From contig NZ_CP120416.1 of NCBI RefSeq assembly GCF_032773895.1, positions 3,501,001 through 3,565,000 of the forward strand: a stretch of DNA of 64,000 nucleotides, written 5' to 3'. The DNA is from Teredinibacter sp. KSP-S5-2. Its GTDB lineage: Bacteria > Pseudomonadota > Gammaproteobacteria > Pseudomonadales > Cellvibrionaceae. The position numbers were made by a program, and so were the translations under genes. Every line of letters begins with the position of its first letter. The stretch's first letter is position 1. The notes below the pieces were generated by a model. That model was not told the DNA's origin, made no database searches, and was given only the letters and a program-made list of their open reading frames with translations. Below are positions 36,283 through 45,480 of the stretch, in pieces.

Positions 36283-36690
36283 TTAATCACTTAAATATAC
36301 CTCATCAAGATTAACTAATATAAATCCATCACCTGATTCTTTAAGTGTTATCTCAAGCTCAAGAGCATGTCCATATTGAGTGCTAAAATTGTAGTTATAA
36401 AATCCACCAACAATTAAAAAAGTGTCACGGTTACGCTTCTCAATCATAATTAGCGGAGGAAAACCAAGAGCTCTAACCCTATCGATTTTATTCAGGTAGT
36501 AACTTTGAATGCTTTCAATCAAGTCTCTAGAATTTGAATCTATGCCGTTTAAACAAACATTCCCCCACACTTCGTTGCAAATTAGATTTCTATCTGCAGC
36601 TAGCTTAGAAGGATGCATATTGTATTTTGATGGAGAGCACGAACAAAGAATAGTCACGCAAAAGACGTATACTATGAATGACATTTTCAT
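36283..36690 (-). CDS. small lipoprotein of unknown function
   Basis: About 135 residues from ATG 36690. The leader MKMSFIVYVFCVTILCSC has a lipobox (ILCSC), so it is probably a lipoprotein. Two further cysteines (NLICNEVWGNVCLNG) may form a disulfide. Start 36690 is chosen over ATG 36729 because it gives a normal lipoprotein leader. No family recognised. Confidence 0.6.
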   Translation of the reverse strand: MKMSFIVYVFCVTILCSCSPSKYNMHPSKLAADRNLICNEVWGNVCLNGIDSNSRDLIESIQSYYLNKIDRVRALGFPPLIMIEKRNRDTFLIVGGFYNYNFSTQYGHALELEITLKESGDGFILVNLDEVYLSD

Positions 36691-36721
36691 ATTTATCGTC
36701 AAGTAAGAAGGGGCTCTATGC

Positions 36722-37186
36722 CTATCCATGACACTTCTTTAGCTTTTTACCACTACCACACCAACAAGTATCATTTCTTCCGAGTTTAATATCCGGCAAG
36801 AATTCCCCACCGACATAAAACCAACGATTATTTTCAAATACAAAACTGGATTTCTCGTGCAGCTGTTTTGGGGCATCAGTTTGAGACAAGGCATCTTGAA
36901 AAAAAGCAATAAACTCAACAATTCCGTTGTCACCAACCTGCTCACTATGCACAACAGAAAGTGAAAGCCATTCTGTAGAAGAAAAAGAAGCCTCAATACT
37001 GTGTTTTAAACTTGGATGTCGAGTAGACTCGTGTTGCGTATCCACTAAATAGTCAGCATCCTGAATACAATAAGCCGTAAACCGCGAACGCATAAGCTGT
37101 TCAGGCGTCTCCGCCTGTTTTTCACCCATCACAAAAGACTTACAACATTCCTCATATTCACGTTTAGAACCACAATAACACAGCAT
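36722..37186 (-). CDS. ychJ: YchJ/UPF0225 family SEC-C motif protein
   Basis: 154 residues. Both ends carry SEC-C zinc motifs: CYCGSKREYEECC at the N-terminus and NDTCWCGSGKKLKKCHG at the C-terminus. Between them is the NTF2-like YchJ domain (ETPEQLMRSRFTAYCIQDADYLVDTQH, WLSLSVVHSEQVGDNGIVEFIAFF). Role unknown; the family is widespread in gammaproteobacteria. It is an ordinary chromosomal gene amid the accessory genes. Confidence 0.9.
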   Translation of the reverse strand: MLCYCGSKREYEECCKSFVMGEKQAETPEQLMRSRFTAYCIQDADYLVDTQHESTRHPSLKHSIEASFSSTEWLSLSVVHSEQVGDNGIVEFIAFFQDALSQTDAPKQLHEKSSFVFENNRWFYVGGEFLPDIKLGRNDTCWCGSGKKLKKCHG

Positions 37187-37248
37187 ATTTTCTCTAACAC
37201 CTAATCACATCATGCGAATATTAAAAAATAAAAATATCAGCCATAGTA

Positions 37249-37713
37249 TCAGCTAATCATTCCAGAGTTAACGTAATAATGATACCGAATACCGTTGATT
37301 TCATAGGTAAAATGCGGGCCGGAAACATCACCAAAATTCTGGTGCACACTACCTACAATCCTAATATTGATCCCACTGCCATAGATCCCAGCTAACACCA
37401 AGACCATATTCTCCACAGTCCAGATACGCGCATACCCTGGGTCACCTGTTCTCATGCCCATTGCAACAGTAATCGTGGGGCCAGACGCTGCACTTGGAGA
37501 AGTAGAAACAGGCACCGGAATAGACATACTCGGAGATGGACCACAATTACTGCGTACCACCTGATTCTGAGTTGGCATAGGAGTAGGCTGTATAGTGGCC
37601 GGGGACGGGGCCGTTGAGCTACTGGTAGATGCCTGTTGTCGACTACGAGGGACAAAGGCTTTTGCTTTAGGGTTTAATTTTGTTTCTTTTTGCGGTACTG
37701 GACCTGGGCACAT
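37249..37713 (-). CDS. unknown protein with Pro/Ser-rich linker and PAM2-like motif
   Basis: 154 residues from ATG 37713 with AGGAGA upstream. The N-terminus has KLNPKAKAFVPRSR, which fits the eukaryotic PAM2 consensus (LN..A..F.P). A Pro/Ser/Thr-rich stretch (residues ~28-80) follows. The C-terminal domain has ARIWTVENMVLVLAGIYGSG, VGSVHQNFGDVSGPHFTYEI and a Tyr-rich end. No signal peptide and no family recognised. It could be an effector-type protein; the PAM2 match may be chance. Confidence 0.55.
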   Translation of the reverse strand: MCPGPVPQKETKLNPKAKAFVPRSRQQASTSSSTAPSPATIQPTPMPTQNQVVRSNCGPSPSMSIPVPVSTSPSAASGPTITVAMGMRTGDPGYARIWTVENMVLVLAGIYGSGINIRIVGSVHQNFGDVSGPHFTYEINGIRYHYYVNSGMIS

Positions 37714-38271
37714 AAAACGTTCTCCTGATTTATCCTGCTTTTATATAATTGTGCTGAATTAATATAATTGACGACATTTTTATCCATAGCCAACCGTACC
37801 CTTTAGCATAGACAAGATATCAAGATATTAGCGACCAAAGCTTTACTTGTTTCGAATATCAGATAAGCACTGATATAGCCAAATCTACAAAAAAAGTCGA
37901 TCGTCTTTAATAAGCGGCACATCGACAAACAATTCTCGTATAAACTTTGCGTTTTATAAAATTCACAACGCTCTATTCGGTTATTTTGCACACAGAAGTA
38001 CATACACCGAGAAGGGCCGCACGCCCAGATCGGTGAGCTTCAGGTTAGCGTGATTTAAATTACTAAGCTGCCTGTTTTGCACATGGATGTGCTTATGCCG
38101 TGAAGGGCATGGATGCCCGAGAACGGCCCGGCAGTGAACATTTGAATAATCAAAATTATCAATGTCCCGCTTTTCTAAGCCGCCTGTGCGGCAGTTTTGC
38201 ACACGGAAGTGCTTACGCCGTGAAGGGCAGGACGCCCGAGAGCGGCGCCTCCGAGATTAGCACGATTTAAA
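37714..38271. repeat. leader-distal debris of CRISPR array 1 with palindromic inserts
   Basis: No gene seen. From 37983 the sequence holds three related palindromic units (37983-38040, 38074-38128, 38194-38245), each starting TTTTGCACA and containing GCACA..TGTGC and GGGC..GCCC hairpins. They are mixed with broken CRISPR repeats (for example CTAAGCTGCC at 38063-38072 and GGCAGTGAAC at 38130-38139). The last unit, with GATTTAAATAACCAAGCTGCC, runs into the first array repeat. Confidence 0.75.
38062..38139 (-). repeat. CRISPR repeat split by a 57-bp palindromic insert (array 1 tail)
   Basis: On the minus strand: GTTCACTGCC, then 57 bp in place of the 5-nt loop (38073-38129), then GGCAGCTTAG in modified form. 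The insert contains the hairpins GGGCATCCATGCCC and GCACATCCATGTGC and is nearly identical to the insert in array 2 (56391-56447). Confidence 0.85.
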
Positions 38272-40819
38272 TAACCAAGCTGCCTGTGCGGCAGTGAACT
38301 TTTCTGATGCCTTGTTTTATGTCTGTGTATCTTTCTAAGCTGCCTGTGCGGCAGTGAACAGTGTGCTTGCTTACAGCAAAAAAATCTGCTTTCTAAGCTG
38401 CGTGTGTCGCAGTGAACATACATTATTTCCACCAGCAGTAATCGAAACATTTCTAAGCTGCGTGTGTCGCAGTGAACGATGAACCATCCGTTAGTGTCAG
38501 TTAGATAGTTTTCTAAGCTGCGTGTGTCGCAGTGAACGGCTTTAGCCGCGGCCTCATCGCCGGGCACATTTTCTAAGCTGCGTGTGTCGCAGTGAACAAA
38601 CCGCGCCCGCGCGTTTTCCAGCTCCGATTTTTCTAAGCTGCGTGTGTCGCAGTGAACTGAATACTCCTATTCTCCTGGAAGTTACAGACTTTCTAAGCTG
38701 CGTGTGTCGCAGTGAACCTGTTCGCACAAGAGAAGCGCGGAGAATTGGGTTTCTAAGCTGCGTGTGTCGCAGTGAACATAACAGCTCTATGCTTGGAGTT
38801 TATGAGTTATTTCTAAGCTGCGTGTGTCGCAGTGAACGTTCGTCCTGTTGCTGGTACACCGTACTCTAATTTCTAAGCTGCGTGTGTCGCAGTGAACGAT
38901 GTAAGCTTAAAAAAGCCTGAATGCTTAAATTTTCTAAGCTGCGTGTGTCGCAGTGAACCTTCGAAAAAGCCAGGAACGCGACAGGCCTTTTTTCTAAGCT
39001 GCGTGTGTCGCAGTGAACGACGCCCCATTTTGTGAAACGCATCAACCCAATTTCTAAGCTGCGTGTGTCGCAGTGAACGGCGTTACTTATCCGGTGGAGC
39101 TTGGCTTACATTTCTAAGCTGCGTGTGTCGCAGTGAACTTGATGGGCGGTGCATTTATGCGTAGGAATAATTTCTAAGCTGCGTGTGTCGCAGTGAACGA
39201 CGATAGACGAGGAAGGCGCGGGATCTGTCCTTTCTAAGCTGCGTGTGTCGCAGTGAACCGCGGGTCCGGGGGATTGCGGGTACCTCCTATTTTCTAAGCT
39301 GCGTGTGTCGCAGTGAACGGCGTGATCATTTCCGTTGGTATTCTTCTCACTTTCTAAGCTGCGTGTGTCGCAGTGAACTTTTCCGTTGCGCCTAAAAAAC
39401 TTCTCGATGGTTTCTAAGCTGCGTGTGTCGCAGTGAACTGCTAACTACTTCAAAAGCCCCAGTTGTAGGATTTCTAAGCTGCGTGTGTCGCAGTGAACGG
39501 CTCTCTAGAAGATCTGCAAAAACATTTGCATTTCTAAGCTGCGTGTGTCGCAGTGAACTGGGGTTGTCATGCGACCATCCTCGTTTTCAGTTTCTAAGCT
39601 GCGTGTGTCGCAGTGAACTAGAATTTCATGTATTTGAAATTAGATCTGAATTTCTAAGCTGCGTGTGTCGCAGTGAACTAGAAGCTTTGCAGGAAGATTT
39701 GCTACTCTCTTTTCTAAGCTGCGTGTGTCGCAGTGAACCGGCCAGACCGGGTAATTGTCGGAGAGATAAGTTTCTAAGCTGCGTGTGTCGCAGTGAACCG
39801 GCCAGACCGGGTAATTGTCGGAGAGATAAGTTTCTAAGCTGCGTGTGTCGCAGTGAACGAAGGGCTGGCCAGCAACGTTACCGCAATGCATTTCTAAGCT
39901 GCGTGTGTCGCAGTGAACAGCGTCTTTCGCACTGGCCGGGTATTTCTGGCTTTCTAAGCTGCGTGTGTCGCAGTGAACACATATCTAAACAACCGTCACC
40001 ATTCACATCGTTTCTAAGCTGCGTGTGTCGCAGTGAACTAAATGCTCATCGCGAGCAAACAGAAGCAATTTTTCTAAGCTGCGTGTGTCGCAGTGAACAT
40101 GACGTACATAGGTTCTTCTTCGTCATTTGTGTTTCTAAGCTGCGTGTGTCGCAGTGAACGCGGGGCTCTCCAGTCGTTGAATAATGCGTTTTTTCTAAGC
40201 TGCGTGTGTCGCAGTGAACTGCATTTGAGAGTTTTCAATCATAAGCATCGGTTTCTAAGCTGCGTGTGTCGCAGTGAACGTTGCATAACCATTCGCCAAA
40301 TATTCGCCCCATTTCTAAGCTGCGTGTGTCGCAGTGAACCGCATACGATGCAATCCTGACTATCAACGAAATTTCTAAGCTGCGTGTGTCGCAGTGAACG
40401 AAGAAGTGCAGCAGTCGTTTGATCGCTTAAGTTTCTAAGCTGCGTGTGTCGCAGTGACCCCCCGGCGACTTTGGTTTTAAAATCCATATGCTTTCTAAGC
40501 TGCGTGTGTCGCAGTGAACTCCCGTGGGGGTTTACTGTGTTTTGGATAGCGTTTCTAAGCTGCGTGTGTCGCAGTGAACCTCCAAAGCATAATTATTTGC
40601 ACTGTAATGCCTTTCTAAGCTGCGTGTGTCGCAGTGAACGATTTGCAAGCTCACCACCAACGAGAGTAAGTTTTCTAAGCTGCGTGTGTCGCAGTGAACT
40701 CAAGGAGCAACTCAGGAAAAGCAAAGGCGTTTTTCTAAGCTGCGTGTGTCGCAGTGAACTTACCAGACGACCTGTCTTCTTTAAGTAAAAATTTCTAAGC
40801 TGCGTGTGTCGCAGTGAAC
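38272..40819 (-). CRISPR. type I-F CRISPR array 1 (43 repeats, 42 spacers)
   Basis: 28-nt repeats at a 60-bp pitch, spacers almost all 32 nt (one of 30, two of 33). Read on the minus strand the repeat starts GTTCACTGC, has stem-loop CTGCG-ACACA-CGCAG and ends CTTAGAAA. The two leader-distal repeats (38272, 38332) have CTGCC-GCACA-GGCAG instead. The repeat at 40432 has one changed base (GGTCAC for GTTCAC end). The spacer at 39739-39770 is repeated exactly at 39799-39830. Orientation, leader position and cas6f next door show transcription toward lower coordinates. Open frames read through it are artefacts of the 60-bp pitch. Confidence 0.99.
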
Positions 40820-40990
40820 AATAACTATAAACGCAAAAAATAAGCTACATCAAGAGGTTAGCCAATTTTAGGCAAAAATACCTATCATTTTTTAACCAGA
40901 TGTAACTTATTGATTTAATTACATATTTTTAAAGAGCAAAAAATATTGGTATTTTTAGGTAAAAAGACCAATACCGTCTAATAAAAACTA
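40820..40990 (-). promoter_or_regulatory. leader of CRISPR array 1
   Basis: AT-rich stretch between cas6f and the first repeat. On the minus strand it ends CGTTTATAGTTATT directly before the repeat, identical to the leader end of array 2. It also shares TTGCTCTTTAAAAAT and GGTATTTTT blocks with it in the same order. It should hold the pre-crRNA promoter and the integration (IHF-type) signals. Confidence 0.85.
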
Positions 40991-41001
40991 AACATAACGG
41001 C

Positions 41002-41024
41002 AAAACCCCAAGCAGGCTTGGGGT
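41002..41024 (-). terminator. terminator of the cas operon
   Basis: CCCCAAG/CTTGGGG stem with a 4-nt loop (41006-41023) followed on the minus strand by TTTTG. It lies 30-50 bp after the cas6f stop and separates the cas transcript from the array. Confidence 0.7.
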
Positions 41025-41051
41025 GCATCATCATAAAAAACCGACAGAAAA

Positions 41052-41696
41052 TTAGAACCAAGGTACGGTTGCTTGTTTTTCCTCACTTTTGTCGCTTAAG
41101 CCGTAGCAAGTAAAGTAGCCAGATTTAGGCTCATCTAAAAGTTTTTGCTCAATAAACAACCGGAAGCCATCGCTTGTTTCTGCGTTGCCAGACAAACTTT
41201 TTGCATGGATAAACGGTAAGTTGCAAATACCGCAGGGCGCACTTTCGCTTAACTTTTCCAGACAGGTTTCTATTGGCTCACCAGTTTCTATGGCTTGGTA
41301 TTCCGCCATTTTTTTGGTTTTAGCCGCGATTTGTTTTTGGCTTTTTATGTGCCTGCGAGTAAAACAGGCGTATTGCGTCACTTCAGGTATGGGCTTAATG
41401 GTTTTTATCTGGGCATAGTCTTCCAATCGTATTAACCATTGGGTTAAACCTAAGGTTTCCAGTTCCGCTTCAGTATTGGCAAAAAGCCGAATAATATCTC
41501 CCAGTGGAAATTCTTTTTCTCCCTTTTCTGGCAATTTATACCCCGGAATGGATAGTCCAATGGCAGATTGATTCTCCCCAATTTTATACTCAACTAGCGC
41601 AATATGTATTTGTTGGAATACTTTATGCCAGAGAAAGCCCAAATTAGTTTCTGCATCTGGCAACAAGCGAATATCTTGGTAATAGTTCATAACCAT
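41052..41696 (-). CDS. cas6f: Cas6f (Csy4) crRNA endonuclease
   Basis: 214 residues. The N-terminus MNYYQDIRLLPDAE and the QQIHIAL block align with Pseudomonas Csy4; if Met3 is the start, the His is residue 29, the position of the Csy4 catalytic His. GLSIPGYKL and the C-terminal G-rich FRLFIEQKLLDEPKSGYFTCYGLS fit the RNA-binding half. It cuts the repeat RNA 3' of the stem and stays bound to the crRNA 3' end in the I-F Cascade. The start overlaps the cas7f stop (TAATG). It must accept at least two stem-loop variants here. Confidence 0.95.
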   Translation of the reverse strand: MVMNYYQDIRLLPDAETNLGFLWHKVFQQIHIALVEYKIGENQSAIGLSIPGYKLPEKGEKEFPLGDIIRLFANTEAELETLGLTQWLIRLEDYAQIKTIKPIPEVTQYACFTRRHIKSQKQIAAKTKKMAEYQAIETGEPIETCLEKLSESAPCGICNLPFIHAKSLSGNAETSDGFRLFIEQKLLDEPKSGYFTCYGLSDKSEEKQATVPWF

Positions 41697-42724
41697 TACT
41701 CCGCTTTTTCACCGTATACGCCGCCGCGAATAAGGTTAGCGATTACATAATGCTGTTGCTCTACTGGTGGCTGCTCGCCTTTTAAAACCCAATTATCCAA
41801 CAGTGTATAAAAATCCATTTTTTCTTTTGGCTGGCGGTAGGCTTTACCACGGCTGGTTACAGAGCCAAATGGTTCTACAGATATTGGAACAATTTTTTCA
41901 GTATTAGGATACCAAGTGTCAACGGTGCGCAATGCATTTCCAATTTTTTGTGAGTGCATTGCGGCTTTTTGCTCAACTTGGTAGAGCGTTTTGCTTTTTC
42001 TGCCTTTTGCAGAACTGGCGCTGTCCAACAATAATTCTTGAGAGGGGAATACCTCTTGCCCTTCACCGAGTTTTACAAAAGCCACAACGCTCAAAAAGGC
42101 GAAATCATTCCCTTTTAGCCCTTGCTCAATTACCTCGGCCAACTCAGTCAACTGCATTTTCTGCACATCGGATAACGTAAAACTATTTAATGAAAAAGAG
42201 TACCCATCAAACTTCCAGTTTTTTTCCGTACTCGGTTCTGACACCCGAACTTCAACCGCTTCTGCCCCTACTCGGTTGCGCCATAAAAAACGACCACTGG
42301 CAATATTCATGGCATAACGCATAGACAATTCAGAAAATTGATGTTCGGCAATGTAACCTTGAATAGTGCTTTCTAGTACTTGCTGATATTCCTGGTCATT
42401 ACATACTGAAGGCTGTTGCACATTGCCCAATACTCGCAAACTAAATTGCAGCTTTAGTGTGTTCTTATCGTAAGGTAAGGAAGCGCTATCCACCGTTTGT
42501 AAATTGGCTTTTTGTACCTCCTGGTCGAGCTTTGCCGGGTCGCTTTGAATCGCATTCTTTTGACGATTGGAAATAGTGCCACGCACAGACTTTTCTTGTA
42601 CTTCAATACCGGGCCATGCTTCACTTTTGTCACGCTCATCCCAATTACCGGCAAACATAATCGCATCCGAGTTAGATAGTTTACGCTCAAACGCCAATAC
42701 CGATGCTGTTTTTAATTTAGCCAT
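41696..42724 (-). CDS. cas7f: Cas7f (Csy3) Cascade backbone subunit
   Basis: 342 residues. [22 protein letters not shown] at the N-terminus, [19 protein letters not shown] in the middle and the late [28 protein letters not shown] match Csy3. Six copies coat the crRNA spacer in the I-F effector. Coupled to cas6f; 34 bp after cas5f. Confidence 0.96.
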   Translation of the reverse strand: MAKLKTASVLAFERKLSNSDAIMFAGNWDERDKSEAWPGIEVQEKSVRGTISNRQKNAIQSDPAKLDQEVQKANLQTVDSASLPYDKNTLKLQFSLRVLGNVQQPSVCNDQEYQQVLESTIQGYIAEHQFSELSMRYAMNIASGRFLWRNRVGAEAVEVRVSEPSTEKNWKFDGYSFSLNSFTLSDVQKMQLTELAEVIEQGLKGNDFAFLSVVAFVKLGEGQEVFPSQELLLDSASSAKGRKSKTLYQVEQKAAMHSQKIGNALRTVDTWYPNTEKIVPISVEPFGSVTSRGKAYRQPKEKMDFYTLLDNWVLKGEQPPVEQQHYVIANLIRGGVYGEKAE

Positions 42725-42758
42725 GTTGTTAATCCTTCAATAATATTTTACGTATGGT

Positions 42759-43670
42759 TTATTCTGTAAGAAATTGTTCGTAGTGGTTTTTACATACATA
42801 CCAATCGCTACCAGGCTCGTGGTCGTAGTGCCACAACACTTGCTCTAATCGGTTGATTCTATGGGGGCTTAGCCATTCGCCTAGCGTGTAGGCATATTCA
42901 ACAAAGCGAACTGGCGTTTCTGCATCACGACTTTTTGCTACTTCACCAGGATCATACAAAGGTGAGATAGCGCGATAACCCGTCACTATAGGGCGAACCC
43001 AACCGGGGTAATTTTTGGCTTGAATGGTTTTATCTGCATTGCGTTGCAAGGTGGAATTATCCAACCAGGCACTGAATACCGGGTTTGCTTGCCCATCAAA
43101 GTGTTCGCTCTGCTCACGAAGCAATTGTGGGCGAGCCACCAACAAATACCCCGGCAATAACGTCCGCATCCAAAAATTCACCTGCTCTTGCTGGTCATTC
43201 GTTCCATCGTTCAATTCAACAACTCTGGCTTTTTGGATATGAGTAATTAACCCACCCGCCAAGCGCTGGGTTTGCGCCAAATTCAGAATTAATGCTTCTA
43301 ACCTTTCCATGTCGTCTTCGTAGATATCGAGTTTTTCAATGGTCAGCAATACACTAACTTTCATTCGTGCTCGCCCTTCTTCCACAAAAGAGGGCGATTT
43401 TTCCTCTTTTGTTAGCGGGTTGCGAGTGAGTGAAAACACATGCTCCGAGTAAGCGTTCGCCTGTTGGCTCTGCACATCCAGTTGGTGGCAGATCACTGCG
43501 CAACCAGAAAATTGAAGCTTAAACTCTTCCTGCCCTTGCTCGGCCAACTTTCGTTGCAGAGCATGGCCAAACCCTAAGAAATGGGTAATAGCAGGAAAAC
43601 CCCAGGTTTGCCCCGCAATCGCATTGGCATTTTCAACCGTAATATTGCGTAATAATAAAAAAGCATTCAT
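42759..43670 (-). CDS. cas5f: Cas5f (Csy2) Cascade subunit
   Basis: 303 residues. LLLRNITVENANAIAGQTWGFPAITHFLGFGHALQRKL is replaced here by the pieces NITVENANAIAG and GFPAITHFLGFGHAL typical of Csy2, with LLPGYLLVARPQLL and GYRAISPLYDPGEV further on. It pairs with Cas8f to hold the crRNA 5' handle. Overlaps cas8f by 4 bp. Confidence 0.95.
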   Translation of the reverse strand: MNAFLLLRNITVENANAIAGQTWGFPAITHFLGFGHALQRKLAEQGQEEFKLQFSGCAVICHQLDVQSQQANAYSEHVFSLTRNPLTKEEKSPSFVEEGRARMKVSVLLTIEKLDIYEDDMERLEALILNLAQTQRLAGGLITHIQKARVVELNDGTNDQQEQVNFWMRTLLPGYLLVARPQLLREQSEHFDGQANPVFSAWLDNSTLQRNADKTIQAKNYPGWVRPIVTGYRAISPLYDPGEVAKSRDAETPVRFVEYAYTLGEWLSPHRINRLEQVLWHYDHEPGSDWYVCKNHYEQFLTE

Positions 43671-45016
43671 GAGTAGAACTCCTTGCGGGCACGCTCGGTT
43701 AATCTAAGTTCCTGGGCGACCAGGCTTTTCCATTCCCGGTGCTCTACATCTCCTAAATGCAGGGTACTGCTTTGCAAGGTGCGATTTAACCAAGAGGCAA
43801 ATTTGCTGGCGATATCCTCTTGCCAGTCTTTTTTGTCCATGGCCTCTCGGAACGTATCGTCTATTTGCACTCGGCCAGGGTCTAACCAAAGCTGCTCATT
43901 TAAGGGAAGGTGACAATCTTCACTCATTGACCAACCCGCTGGATGGTTATGAATACTGGCCGCAAACAGCAAAAATATATCCACTATTTCATCCATCCCC
44001 CTTGCTCTTGCCTCTCGAATATCAAAGGTGGATTCTTTGTTGAATACTTTTTCAAGGTAGCGCTTTAAGCGGTGAGCCGCTTTGGCTTTACGGTACACTT
44101 TGCTGGGCAGCAGGGAATCAAAAACCGATTGAATATTAAGAGGTGGCTTGTCCTGTTGTTGCCATATCGGCGGGCGGTTATCCAACAGATAATTTTTCCC
44201 GCCGCGTTGTGAATTTAGCTGAGAGATATTTTGCGGCTTGGTTCCACCAAAAGTTTGCACCGCAAAATTAGGTATAAATTGGTAGCCGTTTTCAGCCACA
44301 TCCGCTTTAATATCCGCCTCTTTACTGTATTGCCGCTCGCGCTGTGTTCGCCGTGTTGCAAATACTTCATGGGCCAGGGAACTGGCAAATAATGGACTTA
44401 ATAAATGGTACTCGCCCTCTTCATTGTCACCATAAGCAAGCGGCCAATACACTTGCTTGGCTAACTTGTGGCTTGCCAGCTCTTTATTTTCAAACACTTG
44501 TGCAAAGCCAGTTAGCCACTCACGGGCTTGCTGTTCATTTTGGGCAATGAGCAAAAGCGGCTCAATATCACCAGCCAACACATAATCAATTAAAGTTTTA
44601 CCTTCATGCTCAATTTGCGCCAGCAGCTTACCTACATCAAGTGCCGCTGCATTGCCGCAGATATCCAACACAGGGTTATTAATGGATTGCGTTGAAACAA
44701 TTCCGTCAATAGGCGCCGCTGACTGCTGGTCATAAATATTGGAACCTTTAGCATCACCATGCAGATACTTAACCGCATGGGTCACAAACTGCAGTTGCTT
44801 TGCCCGAATGGCGGCATCCGTTAACCAGTTTCGCGGTTCAAATTTTTCTTTGGTATCTCGTAAATCTTGCTGTAACGCTTCGAGCTTTTTCTGGTCGGCA
44901 TCACTTGCCGAAGCTCCCAGCTTAGCGATGCTTTTTTCCAGTGCATCTATCTTATCCGCCCCCCGGCCCGCGATATATGCCAGAATTTTTGCGGTGAGTG
45001 TATGTTCTTCTTCCAA
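43667..45016 (-). CDS. cas8f: Cas8f (Csy1) large subunit
   Basis: 449 residues. Csy1 features: early KFEPRNWLTDAAIRAKQLQF, HAVKYLHGDAKGSNI, PLFASSLAHEVFATR, and late FLLFAASIHNHPAGWSM with LPLNEQLWLDPGR. It recognises the CC PAM and recruits Cas2-3. Its ATG lies 17 bp after the small membrane-protein gene, so it appears to share that gene's transcript. Confidence 0.95.
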   Translation of the reverse strand: MEEEHTLTAKILAYIAGRGADKIDALEKSIAKLGASASDADQKKLEALQQDLRDTKEKFEPRNWLTDAAIRAKQLQFVTHAVKYLHGDAKGSNIYDQQSAAPIDGIVSTQSINNPVLDICGNAAALDVGKLLAQIEHEGKTLIDYVLAGDIEPLLLIAQNEQQAREWLTGFAQVFENKELASHKLAKQVYWPLAYGDNEEGEYHLLSPLFASSLAHEVFATRRTQRERQYSKEADIKADVAENGYQFIPNFAVQTFGGTKPQNISQLNSQRGGKNYLLDNRPPIWQQQDKPPLNIQSVFDSLLPSKVYRKAKAAHRLKRYLEKVFNKESTFDIREARARGMDEIVDIFLLFAASIHNHPAGWSMSEDCHLPLNEQLWLDPGRVQIDDTFREAMDKKDWQEDIASKFASWLNRTLQSSTLHLGDVEHREWKSLVAQELRLTERARKEFYS

Positions 45017-45032
45017 TGTTTTATCTCCGTTG

Positions 45033-45212
45033 CTAGAAAGTCCCCATCAACCAACTTTTCAATGATTCAAAATTAGGCGTAGCTATCAACAAAAGCACTA
45101 AACCCACGCCGACGAACTTGAAACTAAACTTCTTGACACTTCCACTTTCAGTGCTTTCAGTCTTAATTGACACCTCAAGACCAACCTCACTTTTTACCCA
45201 AGGACGTTTCAT
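45033..45212 (-). CDS. membrane microprotein inserted between cas2-3 and cas8f
   Basis: 59 residues from ATG 45212 with GAGGGTGG five bases upstream (an ATG at 45275 in frame would give 80 residues but has no SD). It is polar and charged at the start (MKRPWVKSEVGLEV) with one helix near the end (FVGVGLVLLLIATPNF) and a short tail. No family recognised. Same strand and 17 bp from cas8f, 268 bp from cas2-3. Standard I-F operons do not carry a gene here. Confidence 0.55.
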   Translation of the reverse strand: MKRPWVKSEVGLEVSIKTESTESGSVKKFSFKFVGVGLVLLLIATPNFESLKSWLMGTF

Positions 45213-45275
45213 ATCTGCCACCCTCACTTTGCCAGTGACCAGATAATAGACGCAGCCCTCTAAAACATCAACCAT

Positions 45276-45480
45276 TAGTTACTTAACTTAACTTAGATAA
45301 AATCAGTAAACTGTGTAATAATATCTTCGTTGAGTCGCCAATCTTTGATAAGCGTATTAACTGCAAATTATGCAGCTTAGAAAATTAGGTACTTAACTTA
45401 AGTTCTATCTCAACCTTTTACCGCCATACAGGCGGCTTACCGTCAGAAGCACTGCGCTTCTGGCGCTTTTCTCCCCCCCG
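45276..45480. other. intergenic spacer inside the cas operon with two hairpins
   Basis: Right after the cas2-3 stop, CCGCC-ATACA-GGCGG (45421-45435) and CAGAAGC-ACTGC-GCTTCTG (45444-45461... offset by one) form two hairpins, and GTACTTAACTTA-type repeats lie at 45277-45295 and 45391-45405. No strong T-run on the minus strand. It may separate expression of the adaptation/Cas3 genes from the Cascade genes. Confidence 0.5.

Noticed and set aside
38175-40788. Long open frames on both strands across CRISPR array 1 with a 20-residue repeating pattern (FLSCVCRSE, HCDTRSLE)
   Set aside because: They arise because the 60-bp repeat-spacer pitch is a multiple of three; no ribosome sites, and the DNA is plainly a CRISPR array.
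45421-45435. CCGCC-ATACA-GGCGG hairpin in the cas operon as a stray CRISPR repeat
   Set aside because: Same stem length and loop size as an I-F repeat, but the flanks (GTTCA, CTTAGAAA) are missing, so it is not a repeat.
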